The position numbers and the translations under genes were made by a program. A DNA stretch of 64,000 nucleotides, taken from positions 3,921,113-3,985,112 of the forward strand of contig NZ_CP025430.1 in the NCBI RefSeq assembly GCF_002847445.1, in the 5' to 3' direction. This document shows positions 28,950 through 37,940 of the stretch, in pieces; positions within the stretch are counted from its first letter, which is position 1, and each line of letters begins with the position of its first letter. Source of the DNA: Paracoccus zhejiangensis. GTDB lineage: Bacteria; Pseudomonadota; Alphaproteobacteria; Rhodobacterales; Rhodobacteraceae. Under the pieces are notes generated by a model. The model was not told the origin of the DNA, made no database searches, and saw only the letters and a list, made by a program, of their open reading frames with translations.

Positions 28950-29204
28950 TCCGTGTCCACCGTCATCGCGTCAGTCGCGCCGGTTCAACAGAAGGGGGGG
29001 TGAAAGGTCAAGCGGAATCCCGTGAAAGCGAAGGCCCGGGGGGCGCAAATCGTCGCGATGCGCGCTGGTTTTCGGGCGCTCCGGGCGGCAAGCTGACGCC
29101 GCGCTGCGGCGATCGGTCGTGACGGCGGATCCGGGGCGCGCGAGGTTCTTCCTCGGGGTCGACTTCCGGCCGCCCGCTCGGCTGGCTCGCGCTGAGTCGT
29201 TGGC
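28950..29204. other. yidC promoter region; no gene seen
   Basis: 255 bp between the EAL gene and yidC, both on the minus strand. GCTGAG (29191-29196) and CTCAGC (29204-29209) form a small stem at the 3' end of the EAL gene. Otherwise GC-rich, and I see no convincing gene or promoter box. Confidence 0.4.
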
Positions 29205-30512
29205 TCAGCCCGCTTTGCGCGGGGTCAGGTCGGGCAGCGTTGGGCGGTCGCGGCGAAAGCGCGACATGAAGTCACCGATCTCGGTGATCGGCATCGGGCG
29301 GGCAATGGCATAGCCCTGCACATGGCCGCAGCCCATCTGCGCCAGGAAGCTGTGCTCCTCGGCCGATTCGACACCCTCGGCGAGGGTCGAGATGCCCAGC
29401 TGCTCGGCCAGCGCGAGCATGGCCCTGATCATGCGCTGCTGGTCCCGGTCGCGGTGGCAGTTGGTGACAAAGCTGCGGTCGATCTTGATCCGGTTGACGC
29501 CGAAATGGCGCAGGGATTCGAGATTGGCATAGCCGGTGCCGAAATCGTCGAGGTCCAGCAGGCAACCGGCCTGGGCCAGCTGCTGCAGATGCCAGCGGAT
29601 CAGGTCGCCGCTGTTGATCGGCCCGATGCTCTCCAGCACCTCGATCACCAGCCGGCCGCGGGCTATCTGGTGGCATTCCAGCTCCCACAGCACCATCTGG
29701 ACAAAATCCGGATCGGACAGTTCCGATTGCGCCACGTTCAGGGAAACCGTCTGCACTCCCCAACCCTGTGCATCCCAGAGCTGCAGCGCCGCAAGGCATT
29801 GCCGCAGCATGGTCAGCGTCAGCGCCCCGTGATCCGCCCGGTGCATTCCGGGGATGAAATCCATCGGCGTCAGCAGGCCGCGGTTGGGGTGATGCCAGCG
29901 TGCCAGCGCCTCGAAGCCGGTAACGGCGCCGGTATCGCAGCAGATCTGCGGCTGGAAAAAGGCCTCGATCTGGCCCGACTGCGCCGCCTCCTCGACGGTG
30001 GCGGGGATCTGCGCGCCCTGGCCGCGCTCGTCATAGGCGATCAGCCGGATGCGACCCAGGTGGGCAGGGTCGGTCGGACAGAGGTGATGCAGCCCGCAAG
30101 TCATCAACTGGCGCAAGAGTACATGGCGCGCGCCCAGGTTCTGCACCAGAACGCCGCTGATCACCGGGTTCAGCGTGATGCCGCCGACATGCGCCTCGGA
30201 CTGGCAATGCAGCTGCAATCGCCGGGCGATGCGCATCGCCTCGATCTCGGATCGGGTGCGCAGGAGGATGGTGAAGACGCCGGGCGAGGCGCATTGGACG
30301 AAATCATGCGGGCGCATGGTACCGATCATGCGCAGGGACAGCTGGGTGAACAGATGCGCCAGCCCGGTTCGCCCCAGCCTGTCGCCGAGCAGGTCCATGT
30401 TTTCCAGCTTCAGTAGCAGCGCGATGCGGTCGCGGGCCTGTGGACGGCGCAAGCTGCCCCCGAACCGCCCGAGACCCTGGCACCATCTGTCGATCAGCGA
30501 TCCGTAGCGCAT
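29205..30512 (-). CDS. EAL-domain cyclic-di-GMP phosphodiesterase with degenerate GGDEF domain
   Basis: 435 residues. The C-terminal EAL domain keeps the catalytic set: FEALARWHHPNRG, SLNVAQSELSD, VIEVLES, LDLDDFGTGYANL, IKIDRSFV, AEGVES and GYAIARP. It should hydrolyse c-di-GMP to pGpG. The N-terminal 170 residues align with a GGDEF fold (RIALLLKLENMDLLGDRLG) but carry SPGVF where GGDEF is expected, so cyclase activity is unlikely. No membrane segment or sensor domain is visible. It stands alone between ttcA and yidC, splitting a normally tight block. Confidence 0.88.
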   Translation of the reverse strand: MRYGSLIDRWCQGLGRFGGSLRRPQARDRIALLLKLENMDLLGDRLGRTGLAHLFTQLSLRMIGTMRPHDFVQCASPGVFTILLRTRSEIEAMRIARRLQLHCQSEAHVGGITLNPVISGVLVQNLGARHVLLRQLMTCGLHHLCPTDPAHLGRIRLIAYDERGQGAQIPATVEEAAQSGQIEAFFQPQICCDTGAVTGFEALARWHHPNRGLLTPMDFIPGMHRADHGALTLTMLRQCLAALQLWDAQGWGVQTVSLNVAQSELSDPDFVQMVLWELECHQIARGRLVIEVLESIGPINSGDLIRWHLQQLAQAGCLLDLDDFGTGYANLESLRHFGVNRIKIDRSFVTNCHRDRDQQRMIRAMLALAEQLGISTLAEGVESAEEHSFLAQMGCGHVQGYAIARPMPITEIGDFMSRFRRDRPTLPDLTPRKAG

Positions 30513-30570
30513 TCCATCCTCGCCTGGCTGCCACAGGCGACAGGTCTAGGGCAGAAGCCTTGTCGTTCGG

Positions 30571-31446
30571 TTAATGTTCCGCGTCCTGCGGCAGCACAAA
30601 TTCCGTCGCATTTGAGCTTTCGGGCAGCAGCGCGCTGAAATCGAAGAGGTTCGGGTCCAGCAGATGCGAGGGCCGGACATTGGCCAGCGCCCGGAACATC
30701 ACCTGCCGCCGGCCCGGGGTCCGCGCCTCCCACTCGTCCAGAAGCTTCTTGACCTGCACCCGCTGCAACCCTTCCTGGCTACCGCAGAGATCGCAGGGGA
30801 TGATCGGATAGTTCATCGCCCGGGCAAAACGCTCGCAATCCGCCTCGGCGATATAGGCGAGCGGGCGCAGCACGGTCAGATCGCCCTCTTCGTTCAGCAG
30901 CTTCGGCGGCATGGTCGCCAGCCTGCCGCCGTGGAAGAGGTTCATGAAAAATGTTTCCAGAATATCGTCGCGGTGATGGCCGAGGACCACGGCGGAACAG
31001 CCTTCCTCGCGCGCGATGCGGTAAAGGTTGCCCCGGCGCAGGCGCGAGCAGAGCGCACAATAGGTCCGGCCCTGCGGCACCTTCTCTTTCACGATGGAAT
31101 AGGTGTCCTGATACTCGATCCGGTGGGCGACGCCGCGCTGGCTGAGAAACTCGGGCAGCACGGTCGCTGGAAAGCCCGGCTGACCCTGGTCGAGATTGCA
31201 GGCCAGCAGGTCAACCGGCAGCAGCCCGCGCCACTGCAATTCATGCAGCACCGCCAGCAGGGTATAGCTGTCCTTGCCCCCCGACAGGCAGACCAGCCAG
31301 CGGTCGCCCTCGCGGATCATGCCGTAATCCTCGATCGCGGCCCGGGTGTCGCGGACCAGCCGCTTGCGCAACTTGCGGAACTCGGTCGAAGAGGGGGCTC
31401 CGGCAAACAGCGGATGGATCTCGTCGGTATCGCTTTCGTCCAGCAT
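30571..31446 (-). CDS. ttcA: tRNA 2-thiocytidine biosynthesis protein TtcA
   Basis: 291 residues. PP-loop [12 protein letters not shown], the Fe-S cysteine motifs [10 protein letters not shown] and CDLCGSQ, and [20 protein letters not shown] identify TtcA, which thiolates cytidine 32 of several tRNAs. Its ATG 31446 overlaps the stop of a 32-residue membrane-peptide gene (TGATG), so it is translationally coupled to the rnpA-yidD unit. Confidence 0.93.
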   Translation of the reverse strand: MLDESDTDEIHPLFAGAPSSTEFRKLRKRLVRDTRAAIEDYGMIREGDRWLVCLSGGKDSYTLLAVLHELQWRGLLPVDLLACNLDQGQPGFPATVLPEFLSQRGVAHRIEYQDTYSIVKEKVPQGRTYCALCSRLRRGNLYRIAREEGCSAVVLGHHRDDILETFFMNLFHGGRLATMPPKLLNEEGDLTVLRPLAYIAEADCERFARAMNYPIIPCDLCGSQEGLQRVQVKKLLDEWEARTPGRRQVMFRALANVRPSHLLDPNLFDFSALLPESSNATEFVLPQDAEH

Positions 31447-31544
31447 CAGAAGCTTCCCAGAATCAGAAGAAACACGACCACCGCGGCGATGGCCGCGACG
31501 ACAATGGCAATCAACCCGCGCAGGATGGGCCGGGCATCAGACAT
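31446..31544 (-). CDS. 32-residue single-pass membrane peptide
   Basis: The predicted peptide runs from ATG 31544 to TGA 31446 and begins [11 protein letters not shown], followed by a hydrophobic helix of about 20 residues ([19 protein letters not shown]). Its start overlaps the yidD end by 8 bp and its stop overlaps the ttcA start (TGATG). Such tight coupling on both sides argues that it is translated. Positive residues before the helix suggest N-in topology. Function unknown; the location beside rnpA/yidD hints at membrane biogenesis or merely at coupling of ttcA. Confidence 0.6.
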   Translation of the reverse strand: MSDARPILRGLIAIVVAAIAAVVVFLLILGSF

Positions 31545-31800
31545 GATCGGACCCGGCGCGCTCGGCCTGATCGCCGGGACTGCCCGGCACCGGGTCATAT
31601 CCATGCCCGCCCCAGGGATGACAGCGACAGATGCGGCGCGCGGTCAGCCAGCCGCCCTTCACCCCGCCATGCAGCGACAGCGCCTCGAGCGCATAGGCCG
31701 AGCAGGTGGGCTGGAAGCGGCAACCATGCCCGACCCAGGGCGAGGCCACGAGGCGATAGCCGCGTACCGGCAGGGCCAGCAGATGGGCAAGCGGGCTCAT
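31537..31800 (-). CDS. yidD: Membrane protein insertion efficiency factor YidD
   Basis: 87 residues. YRLVASPWVGHGCRFQPTCS, AYALEALSLHGGVKGGWLTA and RRICRCHPWGGHGYDPVP are the family signature, with an amphipathic helix near the N-terminus that binds the inner membrane. It assists YidC-dependent insertion. It starts in an ATGA overlap with rnpA. Confidence 0.93.
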   Translation of the reverse strand: MSPLAHLLALPVRGYRLVASPWVGHGCRFQPTCSAYALEALSLHGGVKGGWLTARRICRCHPWGGHGYDPVPGSPGDQAERAGSDHV

Positions 31801-32195
31801 GCCCGGTGCACCTTGTCCAGCGCGGCGATCAGTTCAGCCCGCATGGCGGCGAAGTCGCGGCTGACCGTGGCCTCGGGCCGGCCGACCAGCACGTAATCCC
31901 AGCCATCCCGTGCCCGCCCCGGCAGAACCTCGCGCGCCAACGCCCTGAGCCGCCGCTTGGCGCGGTTGCGCATCACCGCATTGCCGAGTTTCTTCGAGCA
32001 GGTATAGCCGATGCGCGGCCCTGCCTCATCGCCACGCAAACGGGCTTGCAGCAGGAAGGCGGGCATTCCCTGACGACGGGCCTTGGCCGCGGCAAGGAAA
32101 TCGGCGCGCTTGCGCAGGGTGTCGGCCATGCGAAAAGCCGCCCTGCCGGCATCCTTTGGCTGCGGATCAGCGTCGGGATGGGGCAGAGGCGGCAT
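31797..32195 (-). CDS. rnpA: Ribonuclease P protein component
   Basis: 132 residues from ATG 32195, supported by GGAGG 8 nt upstream; a shorter start at MADTLRKRADF (32129) would match the usual family length. The central motif GYTCSKKLGNAVMRNRAKRRLRAL carries the RNR box. It is the protein cofactor of RNase P in tRNA 5' maturation. Follows rpmH, as in most bacteria. Confidence 0.94.
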   Translation of the reverse strand: MPPLPHPDADPQPKDAGRAAFRMADTLRKRADFLAAAKARRQGMPAFLLQARLRGDEAGPRIGYTCSKKLGNAVMRNRAKRRLRALAREVLPGRARDGWDYVLVGRPEATVSRDFAAMRAELIAALDKVHRA

Positions 32196-32242
32196 CGTCC
32201 GGGCCTCCGGTCAATGCGGCGGGCGCAAGCCCGCCAGCAGGA

Positions 32243-32377
32243 TCAGGCCGACAGGCGCTTGCGGCCCTTGGCGCGGCGGCGGTTCAGCACCAGACGGCCG
32301 GCCTTGGTGGCCATGCGGGCGCGGAAGCCGTGACGGCGCGCACGAACAAGGTTCGAGGGTTGGAAGGTGCGCTTCAT
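32243..32377 (-). CDS. rpmH: 50S ribosomal protein L34
   Basis: 44 residues from ATG 32377, with CGGAGAC upstream: [20 protein letters not shown], then [20 protein letters not shown]. The sequence is essentially invariant for the family. Heads the rpmH-rnpA-yidD unit. Confidence 0.97.
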   Translation of the reverse strand: MKRTFQPSNLVRARRHGFRARMATKAGRLVLNRRRAKGRKRLSA

Positions 32378-32624
32378 GGTCTTGTCTCCGGGTCGTGTTC
32401 TTGCGGGTGGCGATAGCGGGAAAGGCACGGACAGGCAATAGCCTCGGGCCCGTGCGCATGACGCCGGTTCATTCGAGATGCGCTGGATAGGGCAGGGGGG
32501 CTGCCAAGTCAACCACCGAATCCGCACCCATGGACAGGGAACCGGAAAGCGATCACGTTTGTTTGACCTCGATGGGGCGAGCACCCATTTGAAGCGGATC
32601 ACGCACGGCGTCAGAACCGGGATT

Positions 32625-34052
32625 ATGAAGCGACTGAATACCTTGTCCGGCAGGTTTGCGGCACTGACGATCCTGTTCGTCGTGCTGGCGGAGCTGTTCA
32701 TCCTGTTGCCGGCGCTGTCGGATTTCCGCCGTGACTACCTGGAATCGCGGCTGGAACGGGCCCAGATCGCCAGCCTGGCGCTGCTGGCGACCGACGAGAC
32801 GCTGGCCTCGGAACTGGAAAGCGAACTTCTGCAGAATGCCGGGGTCTTCAACGTCGTGCTGAGGCGCGACGATATCCGCCAGCTTGTGCTGTCTTCGCAA
32901 CTGCCCGGCCCGGTCGAGGCGACTTATGACCTGCGCGAGACCTCGATGATGGGGTCGATCGACGATGCGCTGATGCAGCTTGGCGATTCGCGGCACCGGG
33001 TCATCCGGGTCATCGGCGCGCCGGTGAACCAGGCCGGGCAGCTGATCGAGATCACCATGGACGCGCAGCCGCTGCAGCAGGCGATGGTCGATTTCGGCCT
33101 GCGCATCCTGATGATCTCGGCAGCCTTCTCGGTGGCGACGGCGGTGATGCTGAACCTCGTGGCGCAGCGGCTGATCCTGAAACCCATGCGCCGGGTCATC
33201 CAGCACATGTCCGCCTATGCCGAGGCGCCCGAGGATGTGCGTCACATCATCCAGCCCGACGCCCGCATCGCCGAGCTGCGCGAGGCCGAACAGGCGCTGG
33301 CCTCGATGCAGAAGACCGTGACCTCGTCGCTGAAGCAGAAGGAACGCATGGCGCAGCTGGGGCAGGCGGTGGCCAAGATCAGCCATGACCTGCGCAACAT
33401 CCTGACCACCAGCCAGATCTTTGCCGACCGGCTGGAGGACAGCGCCGATCCCAAGGTGCGCCGGGCCGCGCCGAAGCTGGTCAATTCGATCAGCCGGGCG
33501 GTGAACCTGTGCGAGACCACGCTGGCCTTCGGCAAGGCCGAGGAGCCGGCGCCCTCGCTGTCGCGCTTCAGCCTCGGCAAGCTGACCGCCGAGGTGATCG
33601 AGGCCGAGTCGCTGGCCGGGGATGGGGCGAAGCACCCGGTCGAGTTCGTCACCGACATTCCCGTCAGCCTGAACATCCGCGCCGACCGAGAACAGCTGTA
33701 CCGGGTGCTGTCGAACCTCGCCCGCAACGCCCGGCAGGCGATTGAGGGCGCGGGCCAGCCCGGCACGGTCGAGATCGGTGCCGGCGAGGGCGACAGCGAC
33801 TGGTGGATCCGCGTCGGCGATACCGGGCCCGGACTGCCGGTCAAGGCCCGCGACTACCTGTTCCAGCCCTTCACCGGCAGCGCGCGCAAGGGCGGCACCG
33901 GTCTGGGCCTCACCATCGCCGCCGACCTGATCCGCGGCCATGGCGGCCGGCTGGAGCTTCTGCGCAGCGATTCCGAGGGCAGCGAGTTCATGATCCACAT
34001 CCCGCGCGACATGGCGATCCTGCCCGCAAGCGAGGCCGCGGCGGCAAACTGA
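32625..34052 (+). CDS. Orphan membrane sensor histidine kinase
   Basis: 475 residues from ATG 32625; the frame is open 49 codons further upstream and no strong ribosome site marks the start. Two membrane helices ([39 protein letters not shown]) flank a periplasmic domain of about 130 residues. A HAMP-like segment, H-box [18 protein letters not shown]-box [14 protein letters not shown]1 VGDTGPGL and G2 GGTGLGL follow. All kinase motifs are intact. No response regulator gene is adjacent, so the partner is encoded elsewhere. Signal unknown. Confidence 0.88.
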   Translation: MKRLNTLSGRFAALTILFVVLAELFILLPALSDFRRDYLESRLERAQIASLALLATDETLASELESELLQNAGVFNVVLRRDDIRQLVLSSQLPGPVEATYDLRETSMMGSIDDALMQLGDSRHRVIRVIGAPVNQAGQLIEITMDAQPLQQAMVDFGLRILMISAAFSVATAVMLNLVAQRLILKPMRRVIQHMSAYAEAPEDVRHIIQPDARIAELREAEQALASMQKTVTSSLKQKERMAQLGQAVAKISHDLRNILTTSQIFADRLEDSADPKVRRAAPKLVNSISRAVNLCETTLAFGKAEEPAPSLSRFSLGKLTAEVIEAESLAGDGAKHPVEFVTDIPVSLNIRADREQLYRVLSNLARNARQAIEGAGQPGTVEIGAGEGDSDWWIRVGDTGPGLPVKARDYLFQPFTGSARKGGTGLGLTIAADLIRGHGGRLELLRSDSEGSEFMIHIPRDMAILPASEAAAAN

Positions 34053-34113
34053 TTTTTCCGACATTTTGCCCTTGCATCCCCCGCGGCCACCATCTAGATC
34101 ACCGCCCTACGAC

Positions 34114-34190
34114 GGACCCGTAGCTCAGCTGGATAGAGCACTAGACTACGAATCTAGGGGTCGGGCGTTCGAATCGCTCCGGGTCCGCCA
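34114..34190 (+). tRNA. tRNA-Arg(ACG)
   Basis: Complete cloverleaf: acceptor GGACCCG/CGGGTCC, D-arm GCTC/GAGC, anticodon stem CTAGA/TCTAG with loop CTACGAA (anticodon ACG, inosine-modified in vivo), T-arm GGGCG-TTCGAAT-CGCTC, discriminator G and encoded CCA (34188-34190). Its 3' part is duplicated 11.8 kb downstream and serves as the attachment site of an integrative element. Confidence 0.97.
34144..34190 (+). repeat. attL: 47-bp repeat within tRNA-Arg
   Basis: Begins GACTACGAATCTAGGGGTCG in the anticodon arm and ends with CCA. It is identical to 45941-45987; the bases on either side differ (A versus T before, T versus C after), which defines the repeat exactly. Confidence 0.95.
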
Positions 34191-34198
34191 TTTAAATC

Positions 34199-34232
34199 AA
34201 CCGCTTAGGCATTTCGCCGAGGCGGTTTTTTT
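34199..34232 (+). terminator. Terminator after tRNA-Arg
   Basis: ACCGCTTAGGC (34200-34210) pairs imperfectly with GCCGAGGCGGT (34216-34226) around ATTTC, followed by seven T residues (34226-34232). It lies inside the element, so the element supplies the tRNA with its terminator. Confidence 0.7.
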
Positions 34233-34234
34233 AT

Positions 34235-34257
34235 GCGGGCTACCACCGGGCTACCAC
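34235..34257 (+). repeat. Left arm-type repeat: tandem CGGGCTACCAC x2
   Basis: CGGGCTACCAC occurs twice head to tail (34236-34257, preceded by G). An identical 23-bp block lies at the other end (45801-45823) in the same orientation. Paired repeats just inside both att cores are typical integrase arm-binding sites. Confidence 0.6.
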
Positions 34258-35089
34258 GGATTCTTGTTTCGGCTCGCGGCGGGGTGGGGGATTGGTCGGG
34301 CGACTTGTTCTTGAGTCTCAGGATGACGCGCCGGGGCGGTTGGGTAGATCAAGAATTCACAGCGGGCTTTGCTCATGCGCGGTTACGTCCGTTACTAGTT
34401 ACTTATTAGAGCAACATATTGTATTTATTGTGTTAGTCGCACCTCGTTTGTTTGGATCACTGTAACACGTGGCTGTCCGCCTGTTACGAGGCGACGGGTT
34501 CGTTAGTGCCTGGTTCTGGTAAAGAACAACAACCACAACCGAAACTGAAAGTTCTTCCAGGCGGTTGGAACGCGCACGCAGCGGGGCGCGAATATACCCG
34601 CACTGCAGTCACCCGCGAAGAACCTATGGTCTTCCCGACAGGGCAGGTCGCGGCGGTGAAGGCAAGGCGGGCAGTGCGCGAGGTTGGAGCGTTTGCATGG
34701 TCATGCCGCCCGGCGGTGCTGCAGATCTGACCGTTCACGAGGATGGTATCACCGCATCGGTTGCATGAGGGACGACGCCGAGGGGACTGTGATGTTCAGA
34801 ATGTGACTGGACCATATCATTTCTTCATCGCCGCTCTGCGCGACCTAGGGTCTACGGGCGATAGATGCGCAGCCTTATGGGCCGGACAGGTCGCGCGAAG
34901 GCGGTCAGTAAGCCGCAACGCACAACCTCGTACCAAAGGCGACAGCAGACCACCTCGGGGCCGGGAAACGCCACCGCCTTTGGGGGTTACAAAGGGAGGC
35001 TTCTTGCATTTCATGGCACGATTGTACCGTAGCCTCAGCCGGGGCGCGGAGGGCATGCTTGAGGCCGTAAGCGAAGTGCAGTGTTCTAG
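34258..35089. other. Left end of the island, no recognisable gene
   Basis: About 830 bp between the arm repeat and the first IS. An AT-rich stretch lies at 34378-34440. A 92-codon frame (34452-34730, TTG start; contains KLKVLPGGWNAHAAGREYTR) and others are open but none has a ribosome site, a family resemblance or consistent codon use. Probably eroded element DNA. The CTAG at 35086-35089 is the left target duplication of the following IS. Confidence 0.5.
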
Positions 35090-35937
35090 AGTTGAGACTC
35101 AATCATGTCCACCAGATGATGACGGCTGCGATTGCGACGGCTGAAGCGAAGTTGATGGCCAGTTTGTCGTAGCGGGTGGCGATGCGCCGCCAGTCTTTTA
35201 GCCTGCAGAAAGCGCGCTCGATCCTGTTTCTGGCGATAGAGGCGACCGGATCATAGGGGATTGGGCGCTTTCGGGACCGGGTTGAGGGAATGACGGCCTC
35301 GGTCTTGCTGGCTGCGAGGCGCGCCCGCAGGCTGTTTGCATCATAACCTCTGTCGGCCAGCAGACGGCCGGGTGGCGGCAGCTTGTCCAGCAATGCAGGC
35401 GCGGCCGAGATATCCGCGCCGTTTCCGTGCCCGAGGAGAAAGGCCACAGCCCGCCCGCACCCATCTGTCAGGGCGTGGATTTTGGTGGTTGGACCACCAC
35501 GCGAGCGCCCGATGGCCTGAACTTGCGCCCCCCTTTTCCGCCATGAGCCGAGCGATGCGCCCGCACGGCGGTACTGTCGATGCTCAGTTCGTCCGGCAGT
35601 TCCACCTGAGCCGAGAGCGTGGCGAAGATGCGCGCCCAAAGGCCGCGATGGCTCCATCGGTTGAAGCGATTGTAGATCGTCGTCGAGGGGCCATAGACAG
35701 ACGGGCAATCCTGCCAGCGACACCCAACCCGGAGCACATGAATAATCCCGCTGATCACCCGGCGATCATCCACCCTGCGTGCGCCAGGCTGATTCCGCGG
35801 CAGCAAAGGTTCAATCGCTGCCCAAGCTCGGTCCGAAAGCCAAAATTCACCTGCCATGCGCCTCATCCGTCTGATGCCGTTGCTACAGTGAATCAGACGG
35901 ATGAAATCCAATCAATGGATTGATTGGGTTTGGAGGC
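35090..35937 (-). mobile_element. IS5-family (IS427-group) insertion sequence, intact ends
   Basis: 848 bp flanked by CTAG on both sides (35086-35089 and 35938-35941), matching the YTAR duplication of IS5/IS427 elements. Its ends are weakly inverted-repeated (AGACTCAATCA at the left against AAACCCAATCA, the reverse complement of the right end). The right end also has perfect inverted repeats CATCCGTCTGAT (35864-35875)/ATCAGACGGATG (35893-35904) and CCAATCAAT/ATTGATTGG (35909-35928), around the transposase promoter. Confidence 0.8.
35103..35857 (-). CDS. IS5-family transposase, two frames joined by programmed -1 frameshift
   Basis: The first frame (ATG 35857, MAGEFWLSDRAWAAIEPLLP, to 35468) carries the first catalytic Asp in LSIDSTAVRAH; the second frame (ending at 35103) carries LLADRGYDANS (Asp) and ARNRIERAFCRLKDW (Glu). 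The frames overlap at a slippery A-AAA-GGG run (minus strand; 35528-35537 on plus as C6T4), the usual -1 site of this group. A fused DDE transposase results, so the element may be active. Confidence 0.85.
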
Positions 35938-35941
35938 TAGG

Positions 35942-36045
35942 CCAGACCGCCCCGGATCGCCCGCCTTACCCGGCAAAAGCGTGGCGATCCTCTCCCATTG
36001 CGCGTCGTTCAACTCATAGTGCTTCGTGACCATCATCGGCTCCAT
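35942..36045 (-). pseudogene. N-terminal fragment of an IS5-family transposase
   Basis: Reads [20 protein letters not shown], then [12 protein letters not shown], the start of an IS5/IS427-type transposase, then stops at the CTAG where the intact IS is inserted. The sequence beyond that IS does not continue the transposase, so this copy was already truncated. Between 36046 and 36112 lies its presumed terminal DNA. Confidence 0.6.
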
Positions 36046-36112
36046 GTCCAAACATGGAACCCTATGAATCACTCAAATCCCCCACTGGGAATCCCGAATG
36101 TCGATCCCGCCT

Positions 36113-36698
36113 AGGCTCTGTGGACAATCATCTCAATGCGATGAGCGTGGCGACGAGGTTCCAGTTGGCGGCGTAGCTGCTGTCGGTTTTGTCGTGGCGC
36201 GTAGCTATGCCTCTGAACTCTTTTACTTTTGCGAAGTAGTTCTCGAACAGATGCCGCCATCCGTATGCGTCGGCATCATAGTTGCGCTTGTGTTCTCGGT
36301 TGGCTTTGGGCGGGATCACAGCGGTTGCACCCCGCTGATCCAGCTCTTCCAGCAGCCAGTTTGCGTCGAACGTCTTGTCCGCCAGAAGCGCGCCGAACGG
36401 AACGCCCCGGATCAACGGCGCAACGCCCGTCATGTCATAGCCTGGCCGGGGAGCAGCAGGAAACGCACCAGATTGCCGAGCGCGTCGACCAATACAACGA
36501 TCTTGGTCGTCAACTCGCCGCGCGAGCGTCCAATGGACTGAGCGTGAGTCCCCCTTTTGCGCCCGTCGCCTTCTGGTGAACCGAAACGATGGTGCCGTCT
36601 ATGAGGGCGTATTCGAGGTCAGGATCATCACTCATGGCATTGAAAAGGCGTTCGAAAACGCCGTGCTCTGCCCACCGCCGGAAACGCCGGAACTGTAA
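36113..36698 (-). pseudogene. Degenerate IS5-family transposase remnant
   Basis: Read on the minus strand: FRRFRRWAEHGVFERLFNAM, SDDPDLEYALIDGTIVSVHQ, a slippery AAAAGGGGG, SIGRSRGELTTKIVVLVDAL, then after a 1-nt deletion near 36440 TGVAPLIRGVPFGALLADK to the C-terminus NLVATLIALR (stop 36128). The N-terminus is cut off by the IS3 element at 36699. The 3' end ctctgtggacaat near 36115 looks like an IS terminus. Both the truncation and the frameshift make it inactive. Confidence 0.7.
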
Positions 36699-36721
36699 TG
36701 ACCCAGCGGGATCTGCTCAGG

Positions 36722-37543
36722 TTAAGCTGCTAATCTGAATGCCTCGGCGGGGGTTTTCATGTCCAGCGTCTGATGCGGGCGTCGGGTGTTATAGAAGCTG
36801 ATCCAGTCGCCGATGGCGCGTATCGCGTCCTGGATGCTGACGAGGCGCTGGCGGTGGATGCACTGCTCCTTCAGCGTTCGGATGACGCGCTCGACCATGC
36901 CGTTCTGCTGGGGGCAATGCGGCGTGATGAACTCCTGCTTCAGGCCGTAGCTTCGCACAAGCGCGGTATAGCGCCGACTGATGAAGACCAGCCCGTTGTC
37001 GGACCTTAGCGGAAACGCCCGCGCCACCCTGCAGAGCGTGCCGACCCGGTTGATCAAGGCATGCTCCAGCGCGCTGGCGGCAGTGGTCGCCTTGTCGGAG
37101 CGTGAGAGGTACCAACCCAGCAGTTCGCTGGTATGGCAGTCGATCACCAGGGCCAGCGTGGTCCAGCCATCGCGGCCTGCCCAGGCCCGGCACAGGTCGG
37201 TGGACCAGCATTCGTTCGGCGCGGTTGCGACAGAGGGCACGGCCTCGATCCGGGGCTGCATGCCGATGGGACGCTTGCGAACCTGCCAGCCGTTGATCTG
37301 GAAGACCCTTTGGACCGTGTTCTTGTTGAACCCCAGAAGCCAGGCCACCGTGCGATAGCCGAACGAAGGCTCCTTTTCGATCATGGCCTTGATCGGCCCG
37401 GCGAAGCGGGGATCGACCTTCGGCGCAGCCTTTGTCGGCCTGTAGTAACCCGTCCGCCGCGGCACGCCAAACCACGCACAAAGCTTGGCCAATGGCACCG
37501 CGATCCCGTCAGCCAGAAGGCCCTCATGGAGCGTCCGGATCAT
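36722..37543 (-). CDS. IS3-family transposase OrfB
   Basis: 273 residues from ATG 37543, which overlaps the orfA stop (ATGA). HTH_21-type N-terminus MIRTLHEGLLADGIAVPLAK and an rve integrase core: ECWSTDLCRAWAGRDGW (Asp), PLRSDNGLVFISRRY (Asp), CPQQNGMVERVIRTLKEQC (Glu); the DDE triad is intact. Normally made as an OrfAB fusion; with orfA truncated it is unlikely to be functional. Confidence 0.85.
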   Translation of the reverse strand: MIRTLHEGLLADGIAVPLAKLCAWFGVPRRTGYYRPTKAAPKVDPRFAGPIKAMIEKEPSFGYRTVAWLLGFNKNTVQRVFQINGWQVRKRPIGMQPRIEAVPSVATAPNECWSTDLCRAWAGRDGWTTLALVIDCHTSELLGWYLSRSDKATTAASALEHALINRVGTLCRVARAFPLRSDNGLVFISRRYTALVRSYGLKQEFITPHCPQQNGMVERVIRTLKEQCIHRQRLVSIQDAIRAIGDWISFYNTRRPHQTLDMKTPAEAFRLAA

Positions 37544-37680
37544 TTGTCGTCCTCCTGCTCCATGAGGGCCGCCAGCTTTTTTCTGGCGCGCAGCTCCAGC
37601 ATCGCCTCGCCGTAGGCTTCCTGAAGATCCTTCAACTGTCCACCTAACCTTCTTTCCGTGCAAATCTTGGAAGGGAGGAA
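37540..37680 (-). pseudogene. 3' remnant of IS3 orfA
   Basis: The frame ending at 37540 reads ERRLGGQLKDLQEAYGEAML, then ELRARKKLAALMEQEDDK, the coiled-coil C-terminus of an IS3 OrfA. The helix-turn-helix part is missing and a stop lies upstream. Confidence 0.5.
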
Positions 37681-37686
37681 CCACTC

Positions 37687-37824
37687 ATGGGACGATCATC
37701 GGAGGCTGCAAAGCCACAGAAGCGGAACGCCGACACGAAGCTGGCGCATCCACCATTCTCTAAGCCAGTGAACTATCTGGACATCCAGCTCGAATGTTGC
37801 CTCGGCACCTCACATGAGGGATGA
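37687..37824 (+). CDS. Short hypothetical ORF, possibly a truncated gene start
   Basis: 45 residues (begins MGRSSEAAKPQKRNADTKLA) with a good ribosome site GGAAGGGAGG about 8 nt upstream of ATG 37687. It lies in the 190-bp strip between the IS3 and IS21 elements and is likely the start of an island gene whose remainder was lost. No family recognised. Confidence 0.25.
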   Translation: MGRSSEAAKPQKRNADTKLAHPPFSKPVNYLDIQLECCLGTSHEG

Positions 37825-37940
37825 ATCATGAAAAGAATTTCTATATTTTCAGATCACTACCTCTATCTGTTGATTTCCACCCAGAACTGACCCGGGTTTT
37901 CCATCGAGAATTGACCCACCTTGAGATTATGTTGGTCGGG

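Larger units (their letters stand above)
36699..37680 (-). mobile_element. IS3-family insertion sequence (right end uncertain)
   Basis: The left end is placed at TGACCC (36699), where the IS5 remnant is interrupted. It contains an intact orfB and only the last 35 or so codons of orfA. I could not find a matching inverted repeat at the orfA side, so the element is probably 5'-truncated and immobile on its own. Confidence 0.6.

Noticed and set aside
34452..34730. 92-codon ORF at the left end of the island
   Set aside because: TTG start, no ribosome site, no recognisable family; not supported as a gene.
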